From contig CM119268.1 in NCBI GenBank assembly GCA_051294375.1, positions 17,424,502 through 17,488,501 of the forward strand: a stretch of DNA of 64,000 nt, read 5' to 3'. The notes under the pieces were generated by a model. It was not told where the DNA came from. It did not search any database and worked only from the letters and a program-made list of their open reading frames with translations. Of the stretch, positions 13,066 through 34,178 are shown in pieces. The first letter of the stretch is position 1; the number at the start of each line of letters is the position of its first letter. Position numbers and translations under genes: made by a program. Source of the stretch: Paraspadella gotoi. Taxonomy: Eukaryota > Chaetognatha.

Positions 13066-13660
13066 TGCATATCATATCGGATACAACTGATTACTACATC
13101 TGCAACATGTCCTTAAATGTATGATCCTTCATTTTATTTACTAATTTTCTTTATATCTGTTAATAATGAATAATTATAATAATATCAATGAATTATCTTC
13201 TTTAATAATTTATATATGGTTCTGTAGTAGCCAAGTAGATTACAGACTTAATGCCATGCTACTATTGATAATCATATTCATACCAACTGGGAGAAAGTAT
13301 GTTTGGGCTTAAAATATAGTAATAACAATATTAAATATAGTTGATAACGAAAATTAAAACAATAAAAAGAAATATATTGTTTTATTTATCTTTAAAAATA
13401 AATATAAGCCAACTATTTTGATCAGAATTGCCTATATTTACTCTAAGAAAAATATTTCTTTACCTAGGCAATTTCAGAAAACACTTTGTCACGTTTAATC
13501 AGGTAAATATTACCTAAGTTCACCCCCTAGGTGTTTACAGCATCATCTGAAGCTCAGGGACTGCTTATTATTGTCTCTTCAATATTTTTTCCTTATAATA
13601 TGTTTAAATTTTATATTAATTTTTTAAACTTTTTATAACATATTGGATCCTCCCAGAACA
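13066..13660. repeat. Block B, copy 2
   Basis: Direct copy of 4600-5185. It is followed immediately by block D, whereas copy 1 is followed by block C. The conflicting order is evidence of rearrangement or misassembly. Confidence 0.8.
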
Positions 13661-13676
13661 AATCTCTCCTTTTTGA

Positions 13677-18041
<4,365 letters not shown>

Positions 18042-18066
18042 NNNNNNNNNNNNNNNNNNNNNNNNN
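18042..18066. other. 25-N assembly gap
   Basis: The sequence jumps here from the end of block F to the middle of block E, so the gap joins two pieces of the same repeat. Confidence 0.95.
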
Positions 18067-19066
18067 TTTCCTTCCTCTTAATCTCTCTCTTTATCCCCGG
18101 GAATAAAATTCGTTTGGCCGCAAATTCGACGTTTTTCAAACAACTTTTCAAACAACTTCTGCCTCATTTGCATAAATTTTCGCTAAAATTTCCATTACTC
18201 CAATCACGCCGGAATGTCGCCCAGCTTCGACTACGATGACGACGACGAAGATAAAATAAAAAGACGACGACGATGAGGCAGACAATGACAATGATAAAAG
18301 AACCAATGAGATTGACGGCGGAGACTGTCAGTACGATACTTATCAGGACCATGAACGATTGCTTCAACCAAAAAGGATGAAAAGTACGACTAGGGACTTT
18401 GAGAACAAATGGAATGGAGCTAAATCAAGTCAAGTAAAAGTATACATACCGATCGTCAATCGTAAAACCACTCCATGTATTTTGAAATAAGCCAAGTCAA
18501 TCTTGACAACGACGACGATGACAAAAATGACCTCGACGACGACGACGACGACGACGGAGGCGACGACGACGACGACGACGACGGAGGCGACGATGGCTGA
18601 AGCGATGATAATTCTTAATGAATGGGGCCTCCCAGTTCCGCGAGACGACAAATCGTGTCGCCCCCCTCTCCAAGTTGTTAATAACAACAACAACAGCGAA
18701 CAGAACAACAACACAGTAAAGAAGGGAAACGGAGGAAAGTTGTAAATGTTAATAAGAAAGAAAGGCAGCAGAGGACGACGACGACGACGACGACGACAAG
18801 AGAAAATTGAAAGGGGCGACAAACGTTCCACTCAAAAGAGAGCGAGAAACTTAATCACAAGAAATCCGGCGTTTCCAAATGAACTCGGAGACGAACGTTT
18901 ATTCTTCGCAGACGAGACAACAAAGTGAATTCGTAAAAAAGTCTGCATACGAAAAACGTTACGATACTCGGTTCGGAGAAAACGATGGGTTTAGCTAGGG
19001 AGACGACGTCGTCCTTCTCGTCGTCCGAACAGTTTTTCTATCAGGGTGACGTCTAGAACGAGCGCG

Positions 19067-19153
<87 letters not shown>

Positions 19154-19475
19154 TCTCTCTCCTCTCTCTCTCTCTCTCTCTTCTCGAAAATTTCGTTGCT
19201 TTCCTAAGAAAAATAATAAATAAATAACTAAATATGTGAATAAATCAATAAATGTTATTTTATTTTTGTTTCTTAAACAGAAAGGAAGGAAGGAATATTT
19301 TTTAAATAGTTAAACATTAATAATTATCGATAAAAAATCACAATAACTTTCTACATCTACCTTCTATATCTTGAAATGGAATTGAATTCCTAGTCCAACC
19401 TTCTTTCATTTCCTTTTTTCCTTGTAATACTTAGTCTAATCAATACATCGAAAAGTTAACAAAAAGGAAGTTTTG
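18067..19475. repeat. Block E, partial extra copy
   Basis: Matches 16013-17450 and about 22815-24245. It begins mid-block straight after a 25-N gap. It switches to block C at 19476 within AAGTTTTGAGAACTTTGACC; the other two copies continue into a GA array at this point. It contains (GAC)n at 18535-18590 and 18774-18797. Confidence 0.85.
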
Positions 19476-19884
19476 AGAACTTTGACCTTTTTTCTAATTT
19501 TGACACTGAAGATGAAGAAATTTGTGATAACAAGTTTCTTATTATTGTTTATAACTTTTTTTGAAAAATCTGAATTTTTTATAAGAATATACTATAATAT
19601 ATATTATATTTTGCTTTTTTGTTCCCTAAACAATATTAACAAAATACTTTTTGTATTCAATAATCATACTATCTCCATAAAATTATTATTGTTAATTGAC
19701 ACCATTTTTGTTCTCATGTGCTCAACACTACTGTTGGTGGAAAGCAAAACGTATACGGTACGGGGGCCTGAGGGGTTTTAGAGAGAAAGGAAAAAAGAGA
19801 ATGGAAACCGACCCAAAATCATTTTGTCATCCCACTCAGAGTTATCTCCCTCCCATTCATCTTTTGGGACGTCGCTTCTTTGGG

Positions 19885-19947
<63 letters not shown>

Positions 19948-20254
19948 CGAGAGAAGAAGAGTATAGTACAGAAAAAAAAAAGCATTAGCATAGCACATAC
20001 AACGAACCTTTAGTGATCTTAAACTAGTTGGCCTGGCAAAAAAATCAGATTTTTTATTATTACCATTTTATTTTAATTCCGTAGTGACTAGTCTGCTTTT
20101 CAGTCTGATATTTTAACGCAAATCATTCTTGAGAAGAACTCAGGTATAACGAGGCGAATGTCTGCAACGAAGAAAATGCCGCTGCCTTACTTTGGTGCTA
20201 TAGAGAACGGAGGAGAGGAGAGAGAGAGAGAGAGAGAGATGAGAGAGAGAGAGA

Positions 20255-20288
<34 letters not shown>

Positions 20289-20392
20289 CACAAAAGCTCC
20301 ATTCCGGGCTGAGCACCAAAGGCGCCCTCTACCCCCAATTACACTCGGAGGCAGAAAACCTCCCTGGAACCCATCTTCTCTCTACGTTTTCA

Positions 20393-20477
<85 letters not shown>

Positions 20478-20495
20478 AGAGAGTGGAAGGCAGCA
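19476..20495. repeat. Block C, copy 2
   Basis: Direct copy of 5275-6270. It runs without a gap into block D, which suggests the native order is C then D. Confidence 0.85.
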
Positions 20496-24833
<4,338 letters not shown>

Positions 24834-24969
24834 ATCTCATCGTTATCGACCCCGCTCGCCTTGACTCAATCACGGATGCTGACGAGAAACGACGACGATG
24901 ACGACGAAGCCTAATTCCGGTTCCATTGTTTCTCCCAGCCCAGAATGAGAATCCGGGCCTTTAGCTGCG

Positions 24970-25008
<39 letters not shown>
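24970..25008. repeat. (GA)n microsatellite
   Basis: Short GA array to the right of the last repeated block. From here on the sequence is largely single-copy within the window. Confidence 0.85.
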
Positions 25009-25010
<2 letters not shown>

Positions 25011-25259
25011 ACTTCTCTCAATCGATCCTTTACCGAAGCGGCAAGCTACCATTTGGTTTTGTTTCATTATGTGAGCGGAAATTTCATGAAAATTTGAAGA
25101 ATTCATGTAGTTCACATTATGCTGCCCAAAATTTATGAAATGGTGGTGATAATAATAAATTTGTATTCTTTATAATCAAACTTATTTTTTTCTTTCTCAC
25201 TTCCTTTCACTGTCTCTCTCTCACTCTGTTCTTCTCTCCTTCTTTAATTCCCTTCTCAG

Positions 25260-25358
25260 CCTTTATGGACCATCTTTGAGTTTGATGACCCGCATGAGGC
25301 CCTGGGACGGCAGCCTGGGCCCGCGGGACCTAAAGAAGGGGACCGCGCGATCTGTGGC
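25260..25358 (+). CDS. Possible isolated exon, unidentified
   Basis: A long polypyrimidine run (25212-25254) ends in CTCAG. It is followed by 33 open codons beginning PLWTIFEFDDPHEALG and ending KEGDRAICG, then GTTAGT, a plausible donor. The frame also stays open to about 25570 through a Pro/Thr-rich stretch encoded by ACG/CCG triplets. The GC content is much higher than the surroundings. No neighbouring plus-strand exon was found and I do not recognise the family, so this may be a chance open frame in a GC-rich patch. Confidence 0.2.
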
Positions 25359-25570
25359 GTTAGTTCACCTGCTCATTTTAAGCCGACGCCACCGCCGCTG
25401 ACGACGCCGCCGACGACGCCGATGCCGCCGCCGCAGACGACGCCGACGCCGACGCCAACATCGTTAATAACTCGAATTATGCGGGCAAAACTGACGACAT
25501 CGACATCAAACCTAAAATTTCATTTAAATTTACATATTGAGCTTCATATACTCCTTTTTCTTTTTTTGAA

Positions 25571-26273
25571 TTAAATTCAGAAAACTGAAAATTTCTATCA
25601 AAAGCTGCCAAAGGCTTAAAAAGCATTTTATTACGATACGGATAACATGTGATCGTACGGAATAGGCAGCCATACCGTTTCTAGTGTGAACACACACTAT
25701 CGCACTCAGCAAAGAGCAAACTCATACGACTTATCGTTTTGGGCATTTTCTTGAGTAATGGGAATTGAGGGGAAAAAAGAACGACGATGACGATGAGAAG
25801 GACGACGGCGGACTCGGCGGTCAGCCCAGGGAACGCGCACGTAACTGTGATATACGTCAAAACTTGAATTTCCTCGTGGAATCGCGCGTGCGTGGGATTG
25901 GAGATGGAGATGGAAGAGGAGGAAGGGGAGGGGGATGGAAGGGAAGAGTAGATGATCGCCAGGAGACCCCGAACGTTGGTTCTCGTTATGACAACCGGAA
26001 GGAAGAAACGAAAACTGAGTTGCGAATTGGAAAAGGATCACTTGTCTGCATTTCCTTCTGGACTTTCTCTCTAGCTTGGTTTGTTTTAAAACATAATTAT
26101 TAACCTGAGGCGACTTACCACCGGTCTCTCTCTCTCAACCCTTCCTCTCTCCTCTTTCCCCCGAGCCGGTCAATCCAACACGTCTTCTACAAACCTAAGT
26201 CAATAAAATTAACAAAAAGATACATTCATAAATTTAAATTTAAGAAAAAAGGAAACAATATTTCGAAAACAAA
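25571..26273. other. Non-coding stretch downstream of transporter 1
   Basis: An AT-rich part, then a purine-rich segment with GACGATGACGATG-type triplets (25780-25950). No supported exon is present. A complement AATAAA lies at 26274-26279, about 85 bp beyond the minus-strand transporter stop codon, and is a likely poly(A) signal for that gene. Confidence 0.5.
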
Positions 26274-26279
26274 TTTATT
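26274..26279 (-). promoter_or_regulatory. Poly(A) signal for transporter 1
   Basis: TTTATT on the plus strand gives AATAAA on the minus strand, 85 bp after the TGA of the transporter at 26364. Spacing fits a short 3' UTR. No transcript evidence is available. Confidence 0.45.
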
Positions 26280-26363
26280 AACATAAGACAATAAAATTAA
26301 CAAAAAACGAAAATGTTAATTCATAGCAAATCCCAAAGTTTTCTCTTCAGGCCGACCTCGGAG

Positions 26364-29300
26364 TCATTTCTCACAAATTCTCTTCCCGTTCAAAATTAGG
26401 ATCAAGTAGACGATCCCAACAAACAACGCCGTGGATCCGAAGCAGAGATACACTCGCCGCCCGCTCAGCGCTCCGTAGAGGACGCCTCCAACGAGGCAGC
26501 CAACGGCTCCTCCAGCGTTGATAAAGGAGGCACCGGCTATGCCCTGGAGTGTCGCGCCCAACCCGGCGGGGGCAATAGCGTTAGCGAATACGGCGGTCGT
26601 TGTCCAACTCAGGGCAAAAGTGACGCTAAAGAAATAACTCCCTAATTAATAACCAAAATTTGACTTCCTTGTAATTTTTATTCAAAAGTCCTTATCTTGC
26701 ACTTGATAACTGAAAAGCGATATTTTCCAAATTTTTATCACATCTGAAAATCAAAATGAAAATCAACAAAAACAAAAAAAAAAAACAAACCAAAAAACAT
26801 CTGATATCACCATATTGATTTATCATTTTTCTTTAGGAAGTCTCTTCGTGCTGGCGATAAATTTAAATTTTCACTTTTTACATTATAACACCAAAAAAAT
26901 CATTACTTTTCAAATCATAACGTCGCAGTCAATCAACTCAATTACCTATGAAGCGTCTCTACTAAGAGGATGAGCCAAGCGGATTTGACTAAGAAGTAAC
27001 CCAGAAATCTTAGGAAGTACCCGAAGAAGGAAACCACGAGGCAAACGTCAGGGCCAAATCTTGCGTTGAGGGTGCCGCTAAAAAAGATGGCGCCAGGAAG
27101 AAGGTCATGGGTAAGGGGCGCCAAATTGTTTATCACAACACTACCTGAATTGAAACATGATTGCTTCTGATAATGTGCCGACCGCATAGGATATGCCCAT
27201 TTGAGTTTGTGATGCCAGCAAGACAGTCTCTAGGAACAACCCGTGATAGCTGTTGTAAAAACCTACAAAGCAGCCGATGACGAAGATGCTGCTCAAGAAT
27301 GCCAAAACTCTATAATTAGACAGCAGCTGCGTCAGCTGCGGAAGGAGCCTCTGTGGAGTTATCAATGGTTGCACCTCGTTGCTTTGAGATCGGGAGGAGA
27401 TAAGGTCGGATGGGGCTTCCGTTTTCGGCGATGTCTGTGAGTCTAGAAAAGGTTTATAAAGAAAAGGTTTATAAATGAATAATAAAAAAAAAAATAAAAA
27501 ATAAGCAGCCTCGACTAAAATATTTTTGGCTGGAACTGAGGATCGGATGTGTACTCACTGTAGGGCTCCCAAAATTTTCTCATATTGAAAAAGTTGTTGA
27601 TTCTTGTAAAGTTTCTCATTCCATTTTTAGTGAAAAAACCGAATATCACCATAAAAAAAATTCTCAGATTTTGATTGATGGATTTTCATCACCACTTTAT
27701 ATAGCGCACCACTTCCGGTTGAAGCTGGCTTTTGTTTTTAAAAATAAAACGTTTTTACACTGATAAATATTTAGTTTTAAGCTGGATAATTGTTTATAGT
27801 TTTAGATTAGTTCCTCTTTTTATAAATTCTAAATTATATATTATCAAAAATATTTATTACGTGAATTAATTTTATCTTGAAATTAAAAAAACTAAATCAA
27901 TATTTTTGAAAGATTTGTCAAATATTATTCTTTCAAATTAAAATTTAATATAATGTAATAATATATTTTTCCAAATATTTATTAATTATTATACTATCAG
28001 AAAATCAGTAAATTATTCATATTCATAATTCAAATTACTTGTTTGAGCCGAATTCATTCCGATGAAGAGTGCAAAGAGAGCGGCGGAACCTTTGAAGGCT
28101 GAAGTGAGTTGAACTCGAATCCAGTAGGTGTCGGAAATGTCGCCGAGGTGGTTCAATCCTTTAAAAAAACTAGTTAAAAAAAATCTTAAAAGTATTTTGA
28201 TCTCGCCTGACGTTATTATCAAAGAAAATAACTGAAAAAAATCCGGGAAAAAAAATGAATGATTGATGCAATTACCTTTGGTTAAAACTAGGCGTGAAAA
28301 GAATGGTCAATTTTAAAAATTTTAATTATCGGTTAAAATGCTAAAATTTAACCAGTTAACCGTTAAAATCGGTTAATTTGCTAACTATCATTATAATGAT
28401 AAAACTAAGTAACAAAAAATATTTTTTTATTTTCAATAAAAATGAATTAAAAAGGAATTCAAAGAAAAAATTGTAATAACAAAAAACAAAACAAAACATA
28501 AATAAATCAAATAATGGAGGTGGTAAAGTGAGTTAAGCGGAATTAACTTATAATTAAAATTTATGCAAAATGTTAGCCTTCTTCAATGAGACAATGACAG
28601 AGAAAGGGAGAGAGAGAGAAAAAGAGAGAGAGAGAGAATGTTTGATTATATGTTAAGGTCAGTTAGATTGAGAAAGGAAAATTAAAAGAAAATTAAAGTT
28701 CAGTTAGTACAATAAAATACATTTAAGCAATATAAAAAAGTAAACAGTATCGTGATTAAAATTTGAAACTAGGAAAGTAGTAAATAACTACATTATTAAG
28801 TAATAAACATTGAAATAAATGAAAGTGAAAGTGAAAATATAAAGTTAATAGTTTATTTTTTTTAATATAGTAAATTTATAAGAAGAAGAAAAAGCTCTCT
28901 CTCTTTCTCTCTCCCATTATCATATATTAGGAAATTTCACAAACCTAATTTGCACTGAAGAAGGCTAACATCACCGAAATGTGTTTTTTTTAATTAAAAT
29001 AAATTCAGTTTGAAATTAAAAATTATTTTTCACTTTTAATACTTACATATATGATCTAAAATAGGGGAAAAAGTTTAAAAAAATAATTGACAGCTTTGCA
29101 AAAAAAAACCATAATACTTAAAACAAATAAAAATTTAAATTAGTAAATTATAAAATTAACCAGTTAATTTTACCAAATTAACCGATTGGTTAAAATTGTT
29201 TTTAATCGGTTAAAACCCCTATGTAATTGGTAATTGGTTATTGATGTAAAAGTAATTGATTATTAATGCAATAATAATTGATTGATGTAATAGTAATTGA

Positions 29301-32300
29301 TATAATAGTAATTGATGCGATAATTAGTGATTATTGGTACGATGATAACCAATTATTAATTATGATAACCAAATGATTGAAAGCGATGATAACCAATAAT
29401 TGATGTGATAACCAATTATTGATGTGATGAAAAACATTCATTGATGCAACCATAGTCATTCATTGATGCGATGATAGTCATTCATTGACGCGAAGAGTCA
29501 CTCAACATAAATTAAACAAACAAATGCGTGTATGAGTGAGAGAGAAAGAGAAAAAGAAAATTGTTTTGTAAATAAAACAAACAAATCCAAGTATAGATAT
29601 GAAACATAACAATTAAAAAGATCTTGATTATGAAAAGTGTAACGAATAATTGTCTTCGCGCTATGGTCGGCGTGTTCAAAGCTTAACGTTTGTTTACCTA
29701 CGTTGCTAGAAAGATAGCAAATGCGCTTTGTCGGACTTGTTGAGGAAGCGAAGAGCCGGCAGGGGAATTAATGAAGAATGAGTATTTTAATGAAATGAAC
29801 ATTAAAATGATAATTGATGATTTATTGAAATGACTTTACATTGTTAAGGTTTGAACTACTCTCCATCTACTTTCACAATACAATACTTGTACGTTCTAAC
29901 ACTGACATTGTGACTTGAAAGACAAACATTAAAATTAGGTTCTCGAAAAATAGCCTTTTTTACTTTATAAAAAGCCATATCTAATTTTTTAAATTTTTTA
30001 TGGTTACCCACTTTTACAATTTTTAATTATAAAAAAGCGTGACAACGACGATGGCGACGACAATGACTACGACATAAAAAAGCAGAAGCGAACCAACATC
30101 TCGCCCAAGACTGGTGCGATAAAAAAACATAAATTCTTATTAAAATTCCATATTGAATTAAAACAGCGAAATATGTCAATTATTTTGATATTAAAATTTT
30201 AAAATATTAAAATTTTATATTAAAATTCTCTTAATAATCGGATTCTAATCCAACATCTTTTGATGACAAATAACTAAAATCAGAACAACAAGCATTCAAC
30301 AAACAACGCCAACAACTCGGGCACTAACCGAACCCACTAACGACAGAGAAAATCATGTAGCCAATGGTTCCCCACATTCTCTGCTTCCCATAGTCGTTGG
30401 TCGCGTTGCCCAACTCGTCAAAAGTCAAGGAGTCTATCAGCGCCTCTACCGGAGATTCGGAGGCGAGAAGCAGCGCGATGAGCGTCAGGGCCGCCCAGAA
30501 GGTAACATCGAATGCTTCTGGAGTTGGAGGTGCTGGAGGTGGTGTCGATGGAATCAGCGGCATCGGATCAAAGGTGCCGTTTTCAATTGTTGGCCGAGGA
30601 TGCAATATAAACAAGCACTGCCAAGATGCAACATGCACCGCCATGGTTAATAGAAGGATCACCTAAATTTAAATTAAATTTGTTTATATATTTACACGGT
30701 TCCTTTTTACATCGATTTAATCGGCACTGAGTGCACAAGAATGAGATGTCCCGGGATACGTTTCTGGACCTTTGGGCTACTAAAAAAATGGCAATCAAAT
30801 TTTAACTAATGACAGTTTTTTTATAAATTAATTTTAAAATTAGCTATATAAAATTAATAAAGTAGAAAAAAAAAATTGAAATTTTTAATTAATGAAAAAA
30901 ATTACGCATCACCTATAATCTATAAACAATTTCTTTTTGTTTGCGTCCATAACCAATATTTAATCTTTAATAGTTTATTTATAATTAATTTTTGTTTATT
31001 AAAATATTATTTTAATTTTTTTTCAAATAATTTAAATTAAAAAAAATTATAACTATGCCAAGTGATTGAAAAAAAAAATATTATAAGGGACTTACATACC
31101 TAATATTGGCCTTCATATACATATAAAGTAAGCTTATTATAATTATGTTTTGACATAAAAGAGAAATAATTTCTAAAATTAAATATAAAAAAATTATAAC
31201 TTTGAATTTTTTTTTAGCATAATAAACGATTTTTAATTAATTGTTCATAATGCTTTTAATAGCTACTGGTCTGTTGTATCCTTCTCACTTCTCACTATTT
31301 ATTTACTTTTGATAAAAAAAAATACTGACATTAAAAATTCTGTATGAAACAGACAAACTTTTTTTTAATCACATGCTATTTAATTTTTTATAGTAATATA
31401 ATATTACCCTTAGACAAAATTTAAAAAGCTTTAAACAATCCCAACTAGGCATTTTTAAGGCCAAAAGTAAGGTTATCAATTGTATAAATATTTGATATTG
31501 GGACTGCTTTGTAGGTTTTAACTTAATTTTAGTATGACAAAAAATTAGTATATTTAACAGTTTTTTATTTGGAATGGGCATCAAAGTTTAATATATATTA
31601 TCATCAGTACATTTGTTAAGTATAATAGATTCCTCCATAGATTTTTTATTTTTTGAGAATGAGATTATGGATAATGCGTAATTTCTTTATTTTTTAAAAA
31701 TTTTCAACATTTTATTTTTTTTATTCTACTTTATTAATTTTATATAGCTAATTTTAAAATTAATTTATAAAAAACTGTCATTAGGAAAAATGTGATTACC
31801 CTTTATTGGTGTAGCTCAAAAATTTTAAGAAATCCTCTCTCCATTTACATAACTTAGGACGACGTATCATGTCGGCCAGATAGGATAGAAGTGGGCGTGA
31901 GATTAAGCCAACAAAGGGACCAAACCCAAGGATGACCGCAGTTTCGTTAAAGTCGAGCCCAAGATATTCGGAAAAATAATTGGCGATGAAGGGGAAGGAG
32001 AATGTTCCTCCGGTGTAATAACAAAAGAACACAAACTTGACCATAAGCAACTTGGTATTACACGCCTATAAATTGGAAAAACGTCTTGATAATTAATACA
32101 AACAACTAGGATTAAAACGACTTTTATGGCAATGCGAATAATTGATATAAGGAGACGGGTTTAAACGAAAATACATTTAATACAATGTAGAACATAAACA
32201 ATTAAAACGGTGAATGAGAAAGTATTAAAGAGATTTCGAGTTGTGTTGTACGTGTGAGCTTGTTGGCTTTTATAGCCCAAAAGTCGGCCAAGGTGTCCTC

Positions 32301-32971
32301 AGCGTAAGGTCAGTGGCTAATCAACCACCAGTTACCACTGTGGCCAGAAACATGACCTGAATGACCTAAAACGTCCTCCATACTTTCCTCTTATTCACAA
32401 TGTAGTCGGGCATTGCCTAGGTTCACCCCGCCTATAAGCATAACTCTTTCAGTTGTGACCCGGTGGCTCATTGAGTAAAGCCATCAGCTCATGACCACTA
32501 GGTACCGAGTTCAATCCCAACCCGGCACCTACCTGCGGGAAGAGTGAGGACGGCTGTAAGCCGCCTTGGATGCGTGGCAAACCCTCAAGCCTGGTTCCAA
32601 GCCCAGGACCCGTTCCTTGTCTCTAGAGGGGTTATAAAAGTTACGGATAGTCATCTTCTACCCACTTGCGCCTTATCCACACTGGTGAGCCCATCCTGTC
32701 GAACGTATTCCAACCTTCTGATTCCAGGCCCATGGACGTGCCGAGATTGCTCCCCTCCCTCCACTGGAAGCAGTGCAGGGTGGGTTACAATCTGGGGGCC
32801 ATGTAGTCGGGCATTGCCTAGGTTCACCCCGCCTATAAGCAACTTAGCGCCTTATCAACAACAAAAAATTTTAAAATATTTACAATTATTCAAGAATCAA
32901 CATTTTACCGTTGCTATAGTTTTCTTCTCTCCCTTATTTTTTTCTTCAGTCTCGTTGTTTTCCCAGTCCAT
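26364..32971 (-). CDS. MFSD6-like major facilitator transporter 1 (7 exons, 473 aa)
   Basis: Spliced CDS on the minus strand. Exons 5' to 3': 32971-32909, 32065-31853, 30662-30329, 28158-28039, 27442-27145, 27077-26946, 26625-26364. Introns are GT-AG except the second donor, and phases are 0,0,1,1,2,2. The 1422 nt encode 473 residues plus TGA. The protein is polytopic, with about 12 predicted membrane segments. Exon 2 holds the GPFVGLISRPLLSYLAD signature (residues ~70-86). Exon 3 has an external Pro-rich loop and YGKQRMWGTIGY. The last exon has SVTFALSW and GATLQGIAG, typical of the MFSD6/LacY-like MFS_1_like family. The substrate is unknown; members are orphan membrane transporters. Exon 1 was chosen because it has ATG in a good context and a phase-0 donor. 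Oddity: no GT follows exon 2 at the phase-0 position after RRPK, so one base may be missing there. The reading frame is otherwise intact. Confidence 0.88.
28540..29040. mobile_element. Foldback element in transporter 1 intron 4 region
   Basis: The left arm carries GTTAGCCTTCTTCAATGAG (28572-28590) followed by GA repeats (28603-28640). The right arm carries CT repeats (28893-28915) followed by the inverse, CACTGAAGAAGGCTAAC (28953-28969). It has the same architecture as the foldback at 7387-8060. It lies in the long intron between transporter exons 3 and 4 and has no coding capacity. Confidence 0.55.
29220..29500. repeat. Degenerate minisatellite in transporter 1 intron
   Basis: Imperfect tandem units of about 14-22 bp of the type GATGTAATAGTAATTGAT, grading into GATGATAACCAATTATT and then TCATTCATTGATGCGATGA. 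A related array lies at 37015-37180, next to the same CTGATGAAGG motif. Confidence 0.7.
32401..32860 (+). mobile_element. tRNA-LTR miniature element, copy 1 (3' LTR internally deleted)
   Basis: The 5' LTR is 32401-32681, TGTAGTCGGGC to TTATCCACA. It is followed by CTGGTGAGCCCATCC, a primer-binding-like site, then about 110 bp of internal sequence ending in a G-run (32791-32800). A second TGTAGTCGGGC starts at 32802. This 3' LTR keeps both ends but lacks about 220 bp of its middle, ending at 32860. The flanks share ACAA on both sides, a possible 4-bp target duplication. The element lies in intron 1 of transporter 1, antisense to it. No open frame is present. Confidence 0.75.
32455..32525 (+). 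promoter_or_regulatory. tRNA-like Pol III A and B boxes inside the LTR
   Basis: TGGCTCATTGAG (32464-32475) resembles the tRNA A box. GAGTTCAATCCC (32507-32518) matches the B-box consensus GGTTCRANNCC closely, at tRNA-like spacing of about 43 bp. CTCATGA sits between them where an anticodon loop would lie. A flanking CCCGG repeat can pair. The sequence is tRNA-derived but not a functional tRNA, because the anticodon stem does not pair well. Confidence 0.65.
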
Positions 32972-33204
32972 ATCCAGATTTTCAGTAAAAATTTAAAATA
33001 GAAGTCACTTGTATAACTTTCATTAAAGATTTTCCTGTTTTGAGTGTTCCAAAAAAACGAATACGGGAAGAAACAGGATATGATTCTGTAATTAAAAAAA
33101 CACGTTTCAAGACGGGTTAATGTTTCTAAAAAGGTTCTGAAGAACTGACTCAGTGGTTGAAATATCATGATTTAGCAGATCTGGGTCGAAATTTGAACTG
33201 TTGA

Positions 33205-34178
33205 CTGTTGACTAGGGTGTTTAAAAATAACAAAATATAACAAATCGAATAAGGTACATAGCTATTTCAGTGTAATAAAGTCTGTAGAATTCAATGTTGA
33301 TAACCATATTTTTCGTATAGTTTCATCTTTTTTGTCGAAAATGGCGATTTTTGCAGCACATAAGGTACTATTCAAATGCAACAAACGTTGTAGAGTATAA
33401 GCAACTTAAATTATTAAAATTTTATAAAAGCTATATTTAGCTTATATAATACGAAAATAAAGACCCATATAAATATTTCAGTAAGTTTATTTAGAAATTT
33501 TATATTTTATTAACTGTTTGTTAGCTATATTTATAAATAAATAATAATAAAAAATAAGCTAAAATAAAAAAATAAAATTTTAAAATTTTAAAACCGGATT
33601 TGAATTCCCAACAAAAAGTTGATATAAGAAAGTATAATCCATTTTAATAAATTCTTTCATTAAGTTGGTTAAAAATGTTAAAAACTAGTTTTTTATATAA
33701 TATATATATTTAATTTTTATCTTAAAATTATAGTTTTTAAATTTTGATCAACTTAATAATATAATTTTGGAATAAAAATTATATTTTCTTATATCAACTT
33801 TTTGCAAGGAATACAAATCCATGAATAAAGTTTTAAAATTAGTATTCTTTAACATTAACCTAATTTTTACTCATAATTATTAATAAATATAGTTAACTAA
33901 CTTTTTATAAAATATAAGATTTAAAAATAAACTTACCATAATATTTTTAAAAGTCATTATTCTTATATTTTAAAAGCTTATTAAAATTTTATAAAATTTT
34001 AATAATTTTTTTATAACAATATTATATACATTAAAAATCGTCATTTTCGATAACAAAGATAAAATAATACCAAAAATGGTTATCACCATCAAATTCTACA
34101 GACTTGTTTGCACTAAAATAGCTATGTACCTTATTCGATTTGTTATATTTTATTATTTTTAAACGCCCTACTGTTGAC
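33205..34178. mobile_element. hAT-like foldback MITE with 8-bp target duplication
   Basis: The element is 33213-34170 (958 bp). Its ends are TAGGGTGTTTAAAAATAA on the left and, on the opposite strand, TAGGGCGTTTAAAAATAA on the right. The arms stay complementary, with gaps, almost to the centre near 33690, so nearly the whole element is one palindrome. Both sides are flanked by the perfect direct repeat CTGTTGAC (33205-33212 and 34171-34178). An 8-bp duplication and a YARNG-type terminus fit the hAT superfamily. No transposase is encoded, so mobility would depend on an enzyme in trans. It lies 242 bp upstream of the transporter 1 start codon. Confidence 0.85.

Noticed and set aside
29220-29500. 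Regular repeat-spacer pattern considered as a CRISPR array
   Set aside because: Units are degenerate minisatellite repeats without unique spacers, in a eukaryotic intron.
30397-30666. Plus-strand ORF of 89 codons
   Set aside because: Shadow of transporter 1 exon 3 on the minus strand, which has family motifs and matching splice phases.
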